From Ascidiaceihabitans sp047624005 (GTDB lineage: Bacteria; Pseudomonadota; Alphaproteobacteria; Rhodobacterales; Rhodobacteraceae), in NCBI GenBank assembly GCA_047624005.1, contig JBLHPE010000006.1, forward strand, positions 1-64,000: 64,000 nucleotides of DNA, read 5' to 3'. Below are positions 17,069-25,875 of the stretch, in pieces; the first letter of the stretch is position 1, and the number at the start of each line of letters is the position of its first letter. A program made the position numbers and the translations under genes. The notes under the pieces were generated by a model. It ran no database searches. It was not told the origin of the DNA and worked only from the letters and a program-made list of their open reading frames with translations.

Positions 17069-18382
17069 TTACGACTCTCTAAACGCCCGATTGAAATAAT
17101 CTGCCATAGGTTTGATCAAGTATGCGAGAGGTGAGCGATCAGCGGTCCTAATAAACGCCTCGACAGGCATCCCCGGAATCAAAGTGTCGCCTTCATTCAG
17201 TTTGGATACTTCGCCTGGATTCAATACAATTTCTGCACGGTAATATGTGATCCCATTCGCATCATCCTCGAACGCATCGGCTGAGATTAGTGTAACTTGC
17301 CCAACCAATTCTGGAGTGGTTCGTTGATCCAATGCCGAAAACCGTAAATTCACTTGCTGGCTCAAAACAATCTTATCGATATGGATCGGGTCAATGCGTG
17401 CCACAATCAATAGTGGCCGGTCTTGGGGGATTAAATACAACACCGGATCTGCGGCTCGAATTACAGAACGTATGGTCTGCACTCGCATACCATAGACAAT
17501 GCCCGACACAGGAGCGCGAATGTTCAACTGTTCCAATTCAAGCTGAAGTGCGCCGCGCTGCTCTACCAACTCAAGCTCTCGGTATCGAAGGTCGCGCAAT
17601 TGTGTAATCGCCTCTTCGCGCCGATCAGTGGCAAGCTTTAACACCTCTAGATCAATCTCGGTTATGCGGCCTTCGGCCTGCGCCTTGTTCGCAGCCAGTT
17701 CACCCAATTGACCATATAGGCTTGCGGCTTGGCGTTGCAGCGCCAGCACTGTGCCAGCTTGCGCCAACCCTCGCTCTAAAAGCGTTTCCTGCGCATCCAG
17801 CTCTTGCTGAATTAATTCTAATTGGGTCGCGAGCGAAGTCTCTTGCGCATCGATCCCAACGATCTGATTACCAATCTGCGATTTCCGCTTACCCAATTGC
17901 TCTGTTTCACGGGCCACAGAGTCGCCACGCGCAAAGAACAGGTTCGCCTGCCCTTCAATCAATTCGTTAATGTTAGGATTAGCGGCACCCTCGGACAGCA
18001 ACACTTCGTCAAAGGTCACAGAGGTTGCAGTGTCACGTTCGGCCGTCAACCGACCGCGCCGGGCCATCAATTCGAACAATTGCCCTTCAGAAATGGCCAA
18101 CTGACTTTGCAGTTGCTGACCGTCCAGTCGAAGCAAAACATCCCCAGCATTTACAACATCACCTTCCACCACATAAATTTTCGCAACCGTACCGCCAGTT
18201 TGATGTTGGACGATTTGTCGGTTTTGATCGACTTCAATGCGACCTGGTGAAATAATTGCCCCCGCAATTTGAGTCACTGTTCCCCAAACGACAAACCCGC
18301 CGAACAACACGACCAGCGCGAATAGACCTGTGAACACCGGCACTTTTGCCGACCATGTTTTAATTTCATTCGCAGCGATCAT
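17069..18382 (-). CDS. HlyD-family type I secretion membrane fusion protein
   Basis: A 437-residue periplasmic adaptor anchored by one N-terminal membrane helix (about 16-38). A lipoyl-like half follows (QHQTGGTVAKIYVVEGDVVNAGDVLLRLDG), then a long coiled-coil hairpin at about 100-290, the second lipoyl half (LNIRAPVSGIVYGMRVQTIRSVI) and a C-terminal beta region (GMPVEAFIRTADRSPLAYLIKPM) typical of PrtE/PrsE proteins. It bridges the ABC exporter and an outer-membrane TolC-type channel, which is not in the window. Its start overlaps the ATPase gene by four bases. Confidence 0.95.
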   Translation of the reverse strand: MIAANEIKTWSAKVPVFTGLFALVVLFGGFVVWGTVTQIAGAIISPGRIEVDQNRQIVQHQTGGTVAKIYVVEGDVVNAGDVLLRLDGQQLQSQLAISEGQLFELMARRGRLTAERDTATSVTFDEVLLSEGAANPNINELIEGQANLFFARGDSVARETEQLGKRKSQIGNQIVGIDAQETSLATQLELIQQELDAQETLLERGLAQAGTVLALQRQAASLYGQLGELAANKAQAEGRITEIDLEVLKLATDRREEAITQLRDLRYRELELVEQRGALQLELEQLNIRAPVSGIVYGMRVQTIRSVIRAADPVLYLIPQDRPLLIVARIDPIHIDKIVLSQQVNLRFSALDQRTTPELVGQVTLISADAFEDDANGITYYRAEIVLNPGEVSKLNEGDTLIPGMPVEAFIRTADRSPLAYLIKPMADYFNRAFRES

Positions 18383-20115
18383 GTTACGCCTCCAGAATTT
18401 TTGGGTGCATTGGTGATTGTCGCATGGTTCTTGACGCTATTACGCAGCACTTCATCACGTGGACCAAATGCCGTGACTGCCCCTTTGTCGAGGACCATCA
18501 GCATGTCGCATTCCTGAATGGCCGCGGGTCTGTGGGCCATAATCATAACGGCACCGTTGCGGGCCTTAATGCCTCTAATCGCTACATTCAAAGCTTCACT
18601 ACCGATATTATCCAAGTTCGAATTTGGCTCGTCCAAGACGACGATTACGGGATCACCGTACATTGCGCGCGCCAAACCGATACGTTGCATTTGGCCACCC
18701 GACAGTCGGTTTTGAACTGCACTTACCCGCGTGTCGTAGCCATTTGGCAACTCCAATATCATTTCATGCGCTGCCGCAGATTTTGCCGCTTGAATAACTT
18801 TCTCGGCGTCGGGCGCGTTTGCAAGACGGGCAATATTTTCAGCGATTGTTCCGTCGAACAATTGAATGCGTTGCGGCAAATAGCCAATGTGCTGGCCAAG
18901 GATCGCAGGGTCGTAATGTTCTAAGGCTGCCGCATCCAGTCGCAACGACCCACCAGCCGGACGCCATACGCCTGTGACAGCACGAGCAAGCGTCGACTTA
19001 CCAGCGCCTGATGCACCAATAACACCAAGCGCTTGCCCAGGGTGCAATTCAAAAGCCAAACCACGCAGCGCAGCCACCTTTTCTCCAGGAGGTACAACAG
19101 TAAGTGACTTTGCGATTAGACGTGCTTGTGGTCGTGGAAGTGGGGTCCGTGGCTGTTCTAAAGGAACCGTTCCCAATAGCTCTGTCAGGTTTTCCCAGCC
19201 TTTGCCCGCTCGTTGAACCAATGCCCATTGGTTCAACATCATCTCTACCGGTGCCAACGCGCGGCCAAGCAGAATGGACCCTGCAATCATCGCACCTGGT
19301 GTCATTTCGTTTTGCAAGACCAGATAAGCCCCCAAGCCCAACATTGCAGACTGTAAGAACAGTCGAAGTGTCTTGGTCAGTGACGAAAATCCGCCGCCCA
19401 CATCTGTAGCTTTGATTTGACTTATCAGCGCGATATTCCGGCTTTTTTCCCATCGGCTGAATGCGGCATCACGCATACCCATCGCTTGAACCATTTCCGC
19501 TTCTTCACGAACTTGACTGGACAGCATATTGGCCTCTTGGCCGGCTATTCCTGCCTCGTGTTGCGGGCGTCGGGATAAAAATTGGTTGAGCAAGGTAATC
19601 AGAATGAGCAGCACCGCGCCGCCAATTGCCATCCAGCCCAACATAGGGTGGAAAATAAAGATACCCGCAAGAAAAATAGGAGTCCAAGGCAAGTCAAAGA
19701 ACGCCAACAAAACCGGCGAAGTGATAAACCGTTGGATCGCTTCTAAATCATTCAGGCCCGATTGCGTCTTTAAATCTGGAGCCACAGCAGATTTTCGGAT
19801 AACTGCATCAAAAACACGGCGATCCAGCGCACTTTGAAATCTTGCCCCAACACGCGCCATGATACGGCCCCGCGTAAAATCCAAAATTCCCATTATGCCA
19901 TACAAAAATACCACGAGCAGGGACAATGCAACCAAAGTTTCTTGGGATTTACTACCAAGAACACGGTCGTAGACCTGCAACATGTACATCGGGCCCGTCA
20001 GCATCAGTAGATTGGCAAACAAACTGAACAAGGCCACGATCCAGTAAAAACCACGACTTTCGCCTCTTGCAGCCCGCAATTCGGCGCCACCTAGCTCTGT
20101 AATTCTATTTTTCAT
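18379..20115 (-). CDS. Type I secretion system permease/ATPase (PrtD-like ABC exporter)
   Basis: A 578-residue fused ABC exporter. The N-terminal half holds membrane helices (for example GFYWIVALFSLFANLLMLTGPMY at about 24-46) and the C-terminal half the nucleotide-binding domain: Walker A GASGAGKST, Q-loop LPQRIQLF, signature LSGGQMQR, Walker B VIVVLDEPNSN and a switch His in MAHRP. There is no peptidase C39 domain, consistent with exporters of C-terminally signalled RTX or protease substrates. An ATG at 20115 was chosen because AAGG sits six bases upstream; a GTG at 20121 is also in frame. No substrate gene is adjacent. Confidence 0.95.
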   Translation of the reverse strand: MKNRITELGGAELRAARGESRGFYWIVALFSLFANLLMLTGPMYMLQVYDRVLGSKSQETLVALSLLVVFLYGIMGILDFTRGRIMARVGARFQSALDRRVFDAVIRKSAVAPDLKTQSGLNDLEAIQRFITSPVLLAFFDLPWTPIFLAGIFIFHPMLGWMAIGGAVLLILITLLNQFLSRRPQHEAGIAGQEANMLSSQVREEAEMVQAMGMRDAAFSRWEKSRNIALISQIKATDVGGGFSSLTKTLRLFLQSAMLGLGAYLVLQNEMTPGAMIAGSILLGRALAPVEMMLNQWALVQRAGKGWENLTELLGTVPLEQPRTPLPRPQARLIAKSLTVVPPGEKVAALRGLAFELHPGQALGVIGASGAGKSTLARAVTGVWRPAGGSLRLDAAALEHYDPAILGQHIGYLPQRIQLFDGTIAENIARLANAPDAEKVIQAAKSAAAHEMILELPNGYDTRVSAVQNRLSGGQMQRIGLARAMYGDPVIVVLDEPNSNLDNIGSEALNVAIRGIKARNGAVMIMAHRPAAIQECDMLMVLDKGAVTAFGPRDEVLRNSVKNHATITNAPKNSGGVT

Positions 20116-20283
20116 CGGCACCTTTTCGCCTGCATGATGTGTGTACTGTTATCAGACGGTACAAACGATATAAAAGATCGTGTCGCGTATGTGTCACATA
20201 AACGTATTTCCAATCGCTTATCTATGGGCATTACACTTTAAAGTATTACTTAGGCCTCAAACTGTTCTTCTGGAGTTCTTTCG

Positions 20284-21051
20284 GTGTTTTCCATCTCGTT
20301 GATCAAACGCTTCGCAATCAAAGTCACCGCTATTTGCAGCATACCTCTGCTTGCGGCCTGCGCATCCACCACTGCTTCGACAGAAGCTGGGGGCGTTTTT
20401 GACCCGTATGAAAAGCAAAACCGAAAGATTCATGCTTTCAACCGCGGCCTAGACAAAGCTTTGGTGCGCCCTGCTGCGCGTGGCTATTCGACGCTTCTGC
20501 CTGACGAAATTGAAAATAGCATTGGAAACTTTGCTGAAAACCTTGGGCAACCCAGTGTGATTGTGAATTCACTACTACAAGGTGATCTAAAGGGTGCTGG
20601 TCTTTCGACCACACGCTTCTTGACCAACACGATTTTGGGGTTTGGTGGCTTTGTTGACGCCGCTGCAGAATTTCAGATGCCAGAGCATGATACCGATTTC
20701 GGCGAAACGCTTTACACGTGGGGCGTGGGTGAAGGCCCCTATGTCGAATTGCCGGGCCTTGGTCCCTCAACCGTACGAAACACCACTGGTAAAGTCGTTG
20801 ACCTTTTCACTAACCCGCTTAGTTACGCCGTGGACAGCCCCGATAAATACTATGGCACCGCAGCAAGCGTGGCTTCACGTTTGTCCGACCGTGGACGTTT
20901 TGGCGATACAATCGACTCGATCTTGTACGAAAGCGCTGACAGCTACGCTCAGGCGCGCCTAATCTATTTACAAAACCGCCGCTTCGAACTGGGTCAGGAA
21001 GACCCAGGTGCCGAAATCGATCCATTTGAACTAGATACTGAAGGATTTTAA
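20284..21051 (+). CDS. mlaA: MlaA-family (VacJ) outer membrane lipoprotein
   Basis: A 255-residue lipoprotein with a signal peptide ending in the lipobox PLLAAC (Cys about residue 26). The MlaA core follows: DPYEKQNRKIHAFNRGLDKALVRPAARGY, NFAENLGQPSVIVNSLLQGD and RFLTNTILGFGGFVDAA...DFGETLYTWGVGEGPYVELPGLGPSTVR. MlaA forms a ring in the outer membrane that removes misplaced phospholipid from the outer leaflet. A GTG start follows GGAG at 9 bases. The mlaC-like gene starts two bases after its stop; the MlaBDEF importer is not in the window. Confidence 0.94.
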   Translation: MFSISLIKRFAIKVTAICSIPLLAACASTTASTEAGGVFDPYEKQNRKIHAFNRGLDKALVRPAARGYSTLLPDEIENSIGNFAENLGQPSVIVNSLLQGDLKGAGLSTTRFLTNTILGFGGFVDAAAEFQMPEHDTDFGETLYTWGVGEGPYVELPGLGPSTVRNTTGKVVDLFTNPLSYAVDSPDKYYGTAASVASRLSDRGRFGDTIDSILYESADSYAQARLIYLQNRRFELGQEDPGAEIDPFELDTEGF

Positions 21052-21052
21052 G

Positions 21053-21646
21053 ATGAAACGCCGCTCTTTCACCGCTTTTCTTTCCAGCTTTGCATTGGCT
21101 CCATTCATCACGACTGCAGCTCACGCTTTAACCGAAGCGCGCGCCAAAGTGCTTGTGGATACGCTTGTTGCTGACATCAACAAAGTCATTGCGTCCGGTA
21201 AATCCGAAGGCAGCATGATCAAAGACTTCGAACGTATTTTCGCACGTTATTCTGATACATCCTACATCTCGGCTTATGCATTAGGCGTCGATGCACGGCG
21301 CGCAACATCTGGCCAAAAGCGTGCTTTCTCAAAAGCTTTCCAAGCCTACATTGCCCAAAGCTATGGCAGCCGGTTCCGCGAGTTTATCGGTGGTCAGCTC
21401 GAAGTCAAAGGCGTCCGTAAGGTTAAATCGTGGTACGAGGTCACCGCGCTTGCGAAGCTTAAGGGCCAATCCCCGTTTGAGATCACATTTCAGGTCTCTG
21501 ACCGGACAGGCAAAGATTTGTTCTTCAACCTATTCATCGAAGGCATCAACTTGCTTTTGACAGAACGCACCGAGATTGGCTCATTGCTCGACCGTAACGG
21601 CGGCAACATCGACAATATGATCGCAGATCTTAAGAAATCTGGTTGA
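21053..21646 (+). CDS. mlaC: MlaC-like periplasmic phospholipid-binding protein (ABC transporter auxiliary component)
   Basis: A 197-residue exported protein with a signal peptide of about 25 residues (hydrophobic core ending TAAHA). The MlaC/Ttg2D fold is indicated by FERIFARYSDTSYISAYALGVDARRATSGQKRAFSKAFQAYIAQSYGSRFREF and by the C-terminal KDLFFNLFIEGINLLLTERTEIGSLLDRNGG. It carries phospholipid across the periplasm between MlaA and the inner-membrane MlaFEDB importer. GAAGGA lies 7 bases before the ATG, inside the end of mlaA. Confidence 0.93.
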   Translation: MKRRSFTAFLSSFALAPFITTAAHALTEARAKVLVDTLVADINKVIASGKSEGSMIKDFERIFARYSDTSYISAYALGVDARRATSGQKRAFSKAFQAYIAQSYGSRFREFIGGQLEVKGVRKVKSWYEVTALAKLKGQSPFEITFQVSDRTGKDLFFNLFIEGINLLLTERTEIGSLLDRNGGNIDNMIADLKKSG

Positions 21647-21651
21647 GAAAC

Positions 21652-21676
21652 GTAAGGCGGATTTCGTCCGCCTTAC
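21652..21676. terminator. Bidirectional terminator between mlaC and the penicillin-binding protein gene
   Basis: Perfect 10-bp stem (GTAAGGCGGA and TCCGCCTTAC) with a 5-base TTTCG loop. The right arm contains the stop codon of the minus-strand penicillin-binding protein gene, so the two converging genes share one hairpin. Confidence 0.75.
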
Positions 21677-23853
21677 CTATTATCCGAGTTTATCTCGCTA
21701 GGCTTACCACTGCCACCACCACCCAAAAGATCAAACAGCAGGTTTTCAATAACGCTGCGTTGTGATCGCTTAGTGGTTGGTGTCGGTTTGGCCTGTGTAT
21801 TGACCCGCTGTAGCTGCTCAGGTGCCTGCATCGGCAGCGGCTTCACCGGCACATTTGCGTGGACGCGCTGCATCGTTTCACGCCATATATCGGCTGGCAG
21901 TCCTCCACCAGTAACACCTTTGAGTTTGGTATTATCATCGTAACCCATCCAAACCCCCGCCACATAGTCGCCTGTAAAACCGATGAACCATGCATCTTTT
22001 GCACCTTGGGTGGTTCCGGTTTTTCCAGCAATCTCGCGGCCCTCAAACTGAGCACGCCTACCTGATCCTTGGCTTACCACTTTTTCCATCATCCATATCA
22101 GTTGACGCGCTGAGCTTTCCTGAATGACGCGTTCTTCAATGCCGCCACCAGTTCCCATCAACGGTTCGTCGTCGCCCAACAGGCTAAGCTCGATCAGCCC
22201 AAATGGGGTCACTGAAGATCCACCATTCAAAATGCCAGCATAAGCACCCGTCATTTCGAGCAATGTGCTTTCAGACGCACCCAAAGCCAATGCAGGCCCA
22301 GCAGCCAAATCACTTTGAATACCAAAGTCAGACGCCACACGTCGCACCAAATCACGGCCTACACTTTCAGACACTTTCACTGCAGGGATGTTCAATGAAT
22401 CTTGGAGGGCCTTGGTCATTGTCACAGGACCTAAGAAACGTTTGGTATAGTTCTTAGGACACCATTCCCCAGATCCCGGAATATCCAAGCAATAAGGCTC
22501 GTCATTGATTATATCGAGCGGCGAATACCCAAGGTCCAAAGCCGTCGCGTAGATGAAAGGTTTAAATGCCGATCCTGTTTGACGCATAGCTTGTGTTGCG
22601 CGATTGAAGGCACCCGTTACCTTGGTTGCACGGCCACCAACCATAGCCCGTACAGCGCCATCTGCACTCATTACGACAATGGCAGCTTCCGCCTTTGAGC
22701 CCTCGGAAACCTTGTTATCAAAGACCCATTGCAAGCCTTCTTCTGCTGCTATTTGTAAACGTTGATCCAGTGTGGTGCGGATGATTACGTCTTCAGTTGT
22801 TTTGCGCGTAAAGAATTCTGGCCCAGACGACATAACCCAATCCGCAAAATACCCACCGGCTTGTTGTTTTGCAGCCTTCGATAAAACCGCTGGGTTTGCC
22901 TGCGCGATGGCTTCTTCTTCGGACGTCACATATCCTTGTTCCCGCATTAACCGCACAACCGTAGCAGCGCGATTTTGGGAGCGTTGTAAATTTTGCGTAG
23001 GTGATAACGACGACGGAGCCGTCAACAAACCTGCCAACATCGCACCCTCAGAGATGCTTACCTGCGCAGCACTTTTGCCAAAGTAACGTTGTGACGCCGC
23101 TTCGGCCCCATACGCGCCCCCGCCCATATAGGCACGATTCAAATAGATCGAAAGGATATCGTCTTTAGAATATTTCGCCTCCATTGCCAGGGCAAATATG
23201 GCTTCCTGCGCCTTCCGACTTAAGGATCCACGGCGGCAATCCCGCACATATTCAGCTTCGTTTTTCCAGTCCGTCGGCTCGTATTCTTTGCCAAGGCAAA
23301 GCAACTTTGCAACCTGCTGGGTGATTGTTGAACCACCGTGTCCTTGTAGCGGCCCTCGGCCCTCGCTTAGGTTAATTCGCACAGCACTTGCGATGCCACG
23401 TGGGCTCAGACCAATGTGTCGGTAGAACCGCTTGTCTTCCGTGGCGACAACTGCGTTCTTCAAATTGGGTGAAACAGTATCAGCTCGTACAGCGCCACCA
23501 AATTGGTCACCACGCCATGCAAACACGTCACCTTCGCGGTCCAGCATTGTAACGGACCCACGCGCGCGGCCATCTAACAATTCGGTTAAATTTGGCAAGG
23601 TGGTGAAAACGTAGCCGACAGCCAGAACTAGAACCAACAACACAACTGCAGATGATCGCCAAATGACGTTCCACAGCAGGCGCCCCCCCCATCGGATCAG
23701 ATTTAGGAAAAACCCAATAATCCCACCACGCGCAGGCCGCTGTGGCTTACGTTGTTTTTTGGCCGGCTTTTTACGCGGCGCAGGCTTTGCTGCCACCTTG
23801 GAATAGCGTTTGTCAGCGACCAAGGGGCGCCGACCTTTAGAATTGTTACTCAT
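21673..23853 (-). CDS. Class A penicillin-binding protein (bifunctional transglycosylase/transpeptidase)
   Basis: A 726-residue peptidoglycan synthase. A long basic cytoplasmic tail (residues 1-45, rich in Lys/Arg) leads to one membrane helix at about 66-88. The GT51 glycosyltransferase domain follows with EDKRFYRHIG (catalytic Glu about 141), GHGGSTITQQVAKLL and AKYSKDDILSIYLN. The transpeptidase domain has TGSAFKPF (SxxK), SLN (SxN) and KTGTT. The layout is that of PBP1a-like enzymes with a short C-terminal tail. An AGGG sequence five bases before the ATG at 23853 decides the start. Confidence 0.94.
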   Translation of the reverse strand: MSNNSKGRRPLVADKRYSKVAAKPAPRKKPAKKQRKPQRPARGGIIGFFLNLIRWGGRLLWNVIWRSSAVVLLVLVLAVGYVFTTLPNLTELLDGRARGSVTMLDREGDVFAWRGDQFGGAVRADTVSPNLKNAVVATEDKRFYRHIGLSPRGIASAVRINLSEGRGPLQGHGGSTITQQVAKLLCLGKEYEPTDWKNEAEYVRDCRRGSLSRKAQEAIFALAMEAKYSKDDILSIYLNRAYMGGGAYGAEAASQRYFGKSAAQVSISEGAMLAGLLTAPSSLSPTQNLQRSQNRAATVVRLMREQGYVTSEEEAIAQANPAVLSKAAKQQAGGYFADWVMSSGPEFFTRKTTEDVIIRTTLDQRLQIAAEEGLQWVFDNKVSEGSKAEAAIVVMSADGAVRAMVGGRATKVTGAFNRATQAMRQTGSAFKPFIYATALDLGYSPLDIINDEPYCLDIPGSGEWCPKNYTKRFLGPVTMTKALQDSLNIPAVKVSESVGRDLVRRVASDFGIQSDLAAGPALALGASESTLLEMTGAYAGILNGGSSVTPFGLIELSLLGDDEPLMGTGGGIEERVIQESSARQLIWMMEKVVSQGSGRRAQFEGREIAGKTGTTQGAKDAWFIGFTGDYVAGVWMGYDDNTKLKGVTGGGLPADIWRETMQRVHANVPVKPLPMQAPEQLQRVNTQAKPTPTTKRSQRSVIENLLFDLLGGGGSGKPSEINSDNR

Positions 23854-23945
23854 CACAGCCCTGCCCGGCCTTGTTTATTTTGTCCATCATAGCGGTGACA
23901 GCGTGAAAGAACAGGCTCATCCTTCAGCACCTAAAGATTAGAATC

Positions 23946-23962
23946 TGCACATTTATTGTGCA
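23946..23962 (+). promoter_or_regulatory. Probable NtrC-binding site 1 upstream of glnK
   Basis: TGCACATTTATTGTGCA is an exact match to the TGCAC-N7-GTGCA dyad of the nitrogen regulator NtrC, 145 bases before the glnK ATG. Enhancer-type NtrC sites at this distance control glnK-amt in many proteobacteria. No clear sigma-54 promoter was seen, as in Rhodobacter where NtrC can act with the housekeeping polymerase. Confidence 0.75.
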
Positions 23963-23974
23963 GTTGCAGCATTT

Positions 23975-23991
23975 TGCGCAAAAATTGTGCG
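23975..23991 (+). promoter_or_regulatory. Probable NtrC-binding site 2 upstream of glnK
   Basis: TGCGC-N7-GTGCG, a near match to the NtrC dyad, centred 29 bases (about three helical turns) downstream of the first site. Tandem sites allow the oligomer formation required for activation. Confidence 0.6.
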
Positions 23992-24107
23992 CAACGTCCG
24001 ATTTCGATTCCTTTTCTGGGTAGTAACGGTTCCCGACTCTCCCCGAATTGACGCTTCATCTGTTCAGGAAAACGCGGGATCAACCTGCCAAACCAAGGGG
24101 ACATCGG

Positions 24108-24446
24108 ATGAAACTAATCATTGCGACGATTAAACCATTCAAGCTGGAGGAGGTGCGCGAAGCCCTGACCGAAGCTGGCGTGCGCGGCATGATGGTAACT
24201 GAAATCAAAGGCTTCGGATCACAGTCTGGCCACACTGAGATCTATCGGGGGGCCGAATATGCTGTGAACTTCGTCCCAAAAATCAAACTCGAGATCGTGG
24301 TGAGCACCGACATGGCCGACCAGATCGTAGCGACCATTATCAAGACAGCGCAAACCGGCAAGATCGGTGATGGCAAAGTCTTTGTTCTGGACGTTGACCA
24401 AGCCGTGCGCGTGCGCACCGGTGAAACAAATGACGACGCCCTGTAA
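24108..24446 (+). CDS. glnK: P-II nitrogen regulatory protein GlnK
   Basis: A 112-residue P-II signal protein. MKLIIATIKPFKLEEVREAL, the T-loop with the uridylylation Tyr (YRGAEYAVNFVPKIKLEIVV, Tyr51 region), and the C-terminal GKIGDGKVFVLDVDQAVRVRTGETNDDAL (ATP/2-oxoglutarate site) are all intact. It senses 2-oxoglutarate and ATP/ADP and blocks the Amt channel when nitrogen is plentiful. The ATG at 24108 follows GGGGAC; an upstream in-frame ATG at 24048 would add 20 residues not seen in the family. It is followed 25 bases later by amt. Confidence 0.96.
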   Translation: MKLIIATIKPFKLEEVREALTEAGVRGMMVTEIKGFGSQSGHTEIYRGAEYAVNFVPKIKLEIVVSTDMADQIVATIIKTAQTGKIGDGKVFVLDVDQAVRVRTGETNDDAL

Positions 24447-24471
24447 GCGCGACAAACGGAGAGACAGACAG

Positions 24472-25788
24472 ATGAAATTTATTAAGACACTTTCGGTTGC
24501 AGGCGCGTTGACAGCGCTTCCAACCTTGGCGCTGGCGCAAGACGCCGCACCTAGCTTTGACGAAATCGGCCCCTATATCATGACAACATTGTTGTTCTTG
24601 ATGGCAGGTTTTCTTGTGTTCTTTATGGCGGCTGGTTTTGCCATGCTCGAAGCAGGCCTTGTACGGGGCAAAAACGTCGCGATGCAGCTGACAAAGAACA
24701 TCGCGCTGTTTGGTATCGCATCCATTATGTACTGGCTGGTTGGCTTCAACCTAATGTACCCGGGCGAATTCAACGGCTACCTTGGCTCTATCTTTGGCAC
24801 CACGACGTGGCTTGAGCCTGTTGGTCTGGCCGCTGCTGACGCCTCTCTCGATTATGCGTCCGTCGCGTCTGATTTCTTCTTTCAGTTGATGTTTGTTGCG
24901 GCAACCGCATCCATCGTTTCGGGTGCTTTGGCTGAACGTATCAAGCTGTGGCCTTTTCTTGCCTTTGTGGCGGTCCTGACAGGTATTTTGTACCCAATTT
25001 CCGGTTCTTGGCAGTGGGGCGGCGGCTTCTTGTCTGAAATGGGTTTCTATGACTTCGCGGGTTCCACTGTTGTGCACTCCGTAGGGGGTTGGGCAGCTTT
25101 AGCTGGTGCGCTGATCCTTGGGCCACGTATCGGTAAATACAAAGACGGCAAAACCATTCCCATGCCGGGTTCCAACCTTGCGCTTGCCACTTTGGGTACG
25201 TTCATCCTGTGGCTGGGTTGGTTCGGCTTCAACGGTGGTTCCCAGCTTGCTGCGGGCACTGTGGGCGACATCACTGACATTGGCCGTATCTTTGCCAACA
25301 CAAACATGGCTGCTGCAGCCGGTGCCATCGCGGCGCTGATGCTGACACAGATCATGTACAAAAAGGCCGACCTGACGATGGTTCTGAACGGCGCGCTTGC
25401 TGGCCTCGTGTCCATCACGGCTTCGCCACTTGAGCCTACATTGCTTGGCGCGCTCTGGATCGGTGCTGTTGGTGGCGTGATCGTTGTGCTGGCAGTCCCA
25501 ATGCTTGATAAGCTGAAAATCGATGACGTTGTCGGTGCGATCCCTGTCCACCTGTTCGCAGGTATCTGGGGTACAATCGCGGTGGTGTTCTACACACCTG
25601 AGACAAGCCTGATGACACAGCTGACAGCAATCGTTGTCTACGGTGTGTTCACCTTTGTCGCAGCTGGCATCGTCTGGTTCATCTTGAAAGCCACAGTGGG
25701 TATTCGTGTATCAGAAGAGGCCGAGATCATGGGCTTGGACAAATCCGAGCTGGGCATGGAAGCCTATCCAGAATTCTCAAACGGCTAA
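24472..25788 (+). CDS. amt: Ammonium transporter (Amt/MEP/Rh family)
   Basis: A 438-residue inner-membrane channel with 11 expected membrane helices after a cleavable signal peptide (residues 1-22, ending LALAQ). Conserved pore elements are visible: GFAMLEAGLVRGKN, the DFAGSTVVHSVGGWAAL segment with the first pore His, and GAIPVHLFAGIWGTIAVVF with the second. It imports ammonium and is gated by GlnK. GGAGAG lies before the ATG at 24472. The pair ends in a strong terminator. Confidence 0.96.
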   Translation: MKFIKTLSVAGALTALPTLALAQDAAPSFDEIGPYIMTTLLFLMAGFLVFFMAAGFAMLEAGLVRGKNVAMQLTKNIALFGIASIMYWLVGFNLMYPGEFNGYLGSIFGTTTWLEPVGLAAADASLDYASVASDFFFQLMFVAATASIVSGALAERIKLWPFLAFVAVLTGILYPISGSWQWGGGFLSEMGFYDFAGSTVVHSVGGWAALAGALILGPRIGKYKDGKTIPMPGSNLALATLGTFILWLGWFGFNGGSQLAAGTVGDITDIGRIFANTNMAAAAGAIAALMLTQIMYKKADLTMVLNGALAGLVSITASPLEPTLLGALWIGAVGGVIVVLAVPMLDKLKIDDVVGAIPVHLFAGIWGTIAVVFYTPETSLMTQLTAIVVYGVFTFVAAGIVWFILKATVGIRVSEEAEIMGLDKSELGMEAYPEFSNG

Positions 25789-25822
25789 AACGCCAACCCT
25801 GAATTTTGAGTAAAACACCTAG

Positions 25823-25851
25823 ACCCGGGCGCATCACGCGTCCGGGTTTTT
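25823..25851 (+). terminator. Rho-independent terminator of the glnK-amt operon
   Basis: A 10-bp stem (ACCCGGGCGC with GCGTCCGGGT, one G-U pair), a 5-base loop, and a run of T at 25847-25851, 35 bases after the amt stop. Confidence 0.9.
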
Positions 25852-25875
25852 CGTGTCTAACGGGTCGTGCGCTGG

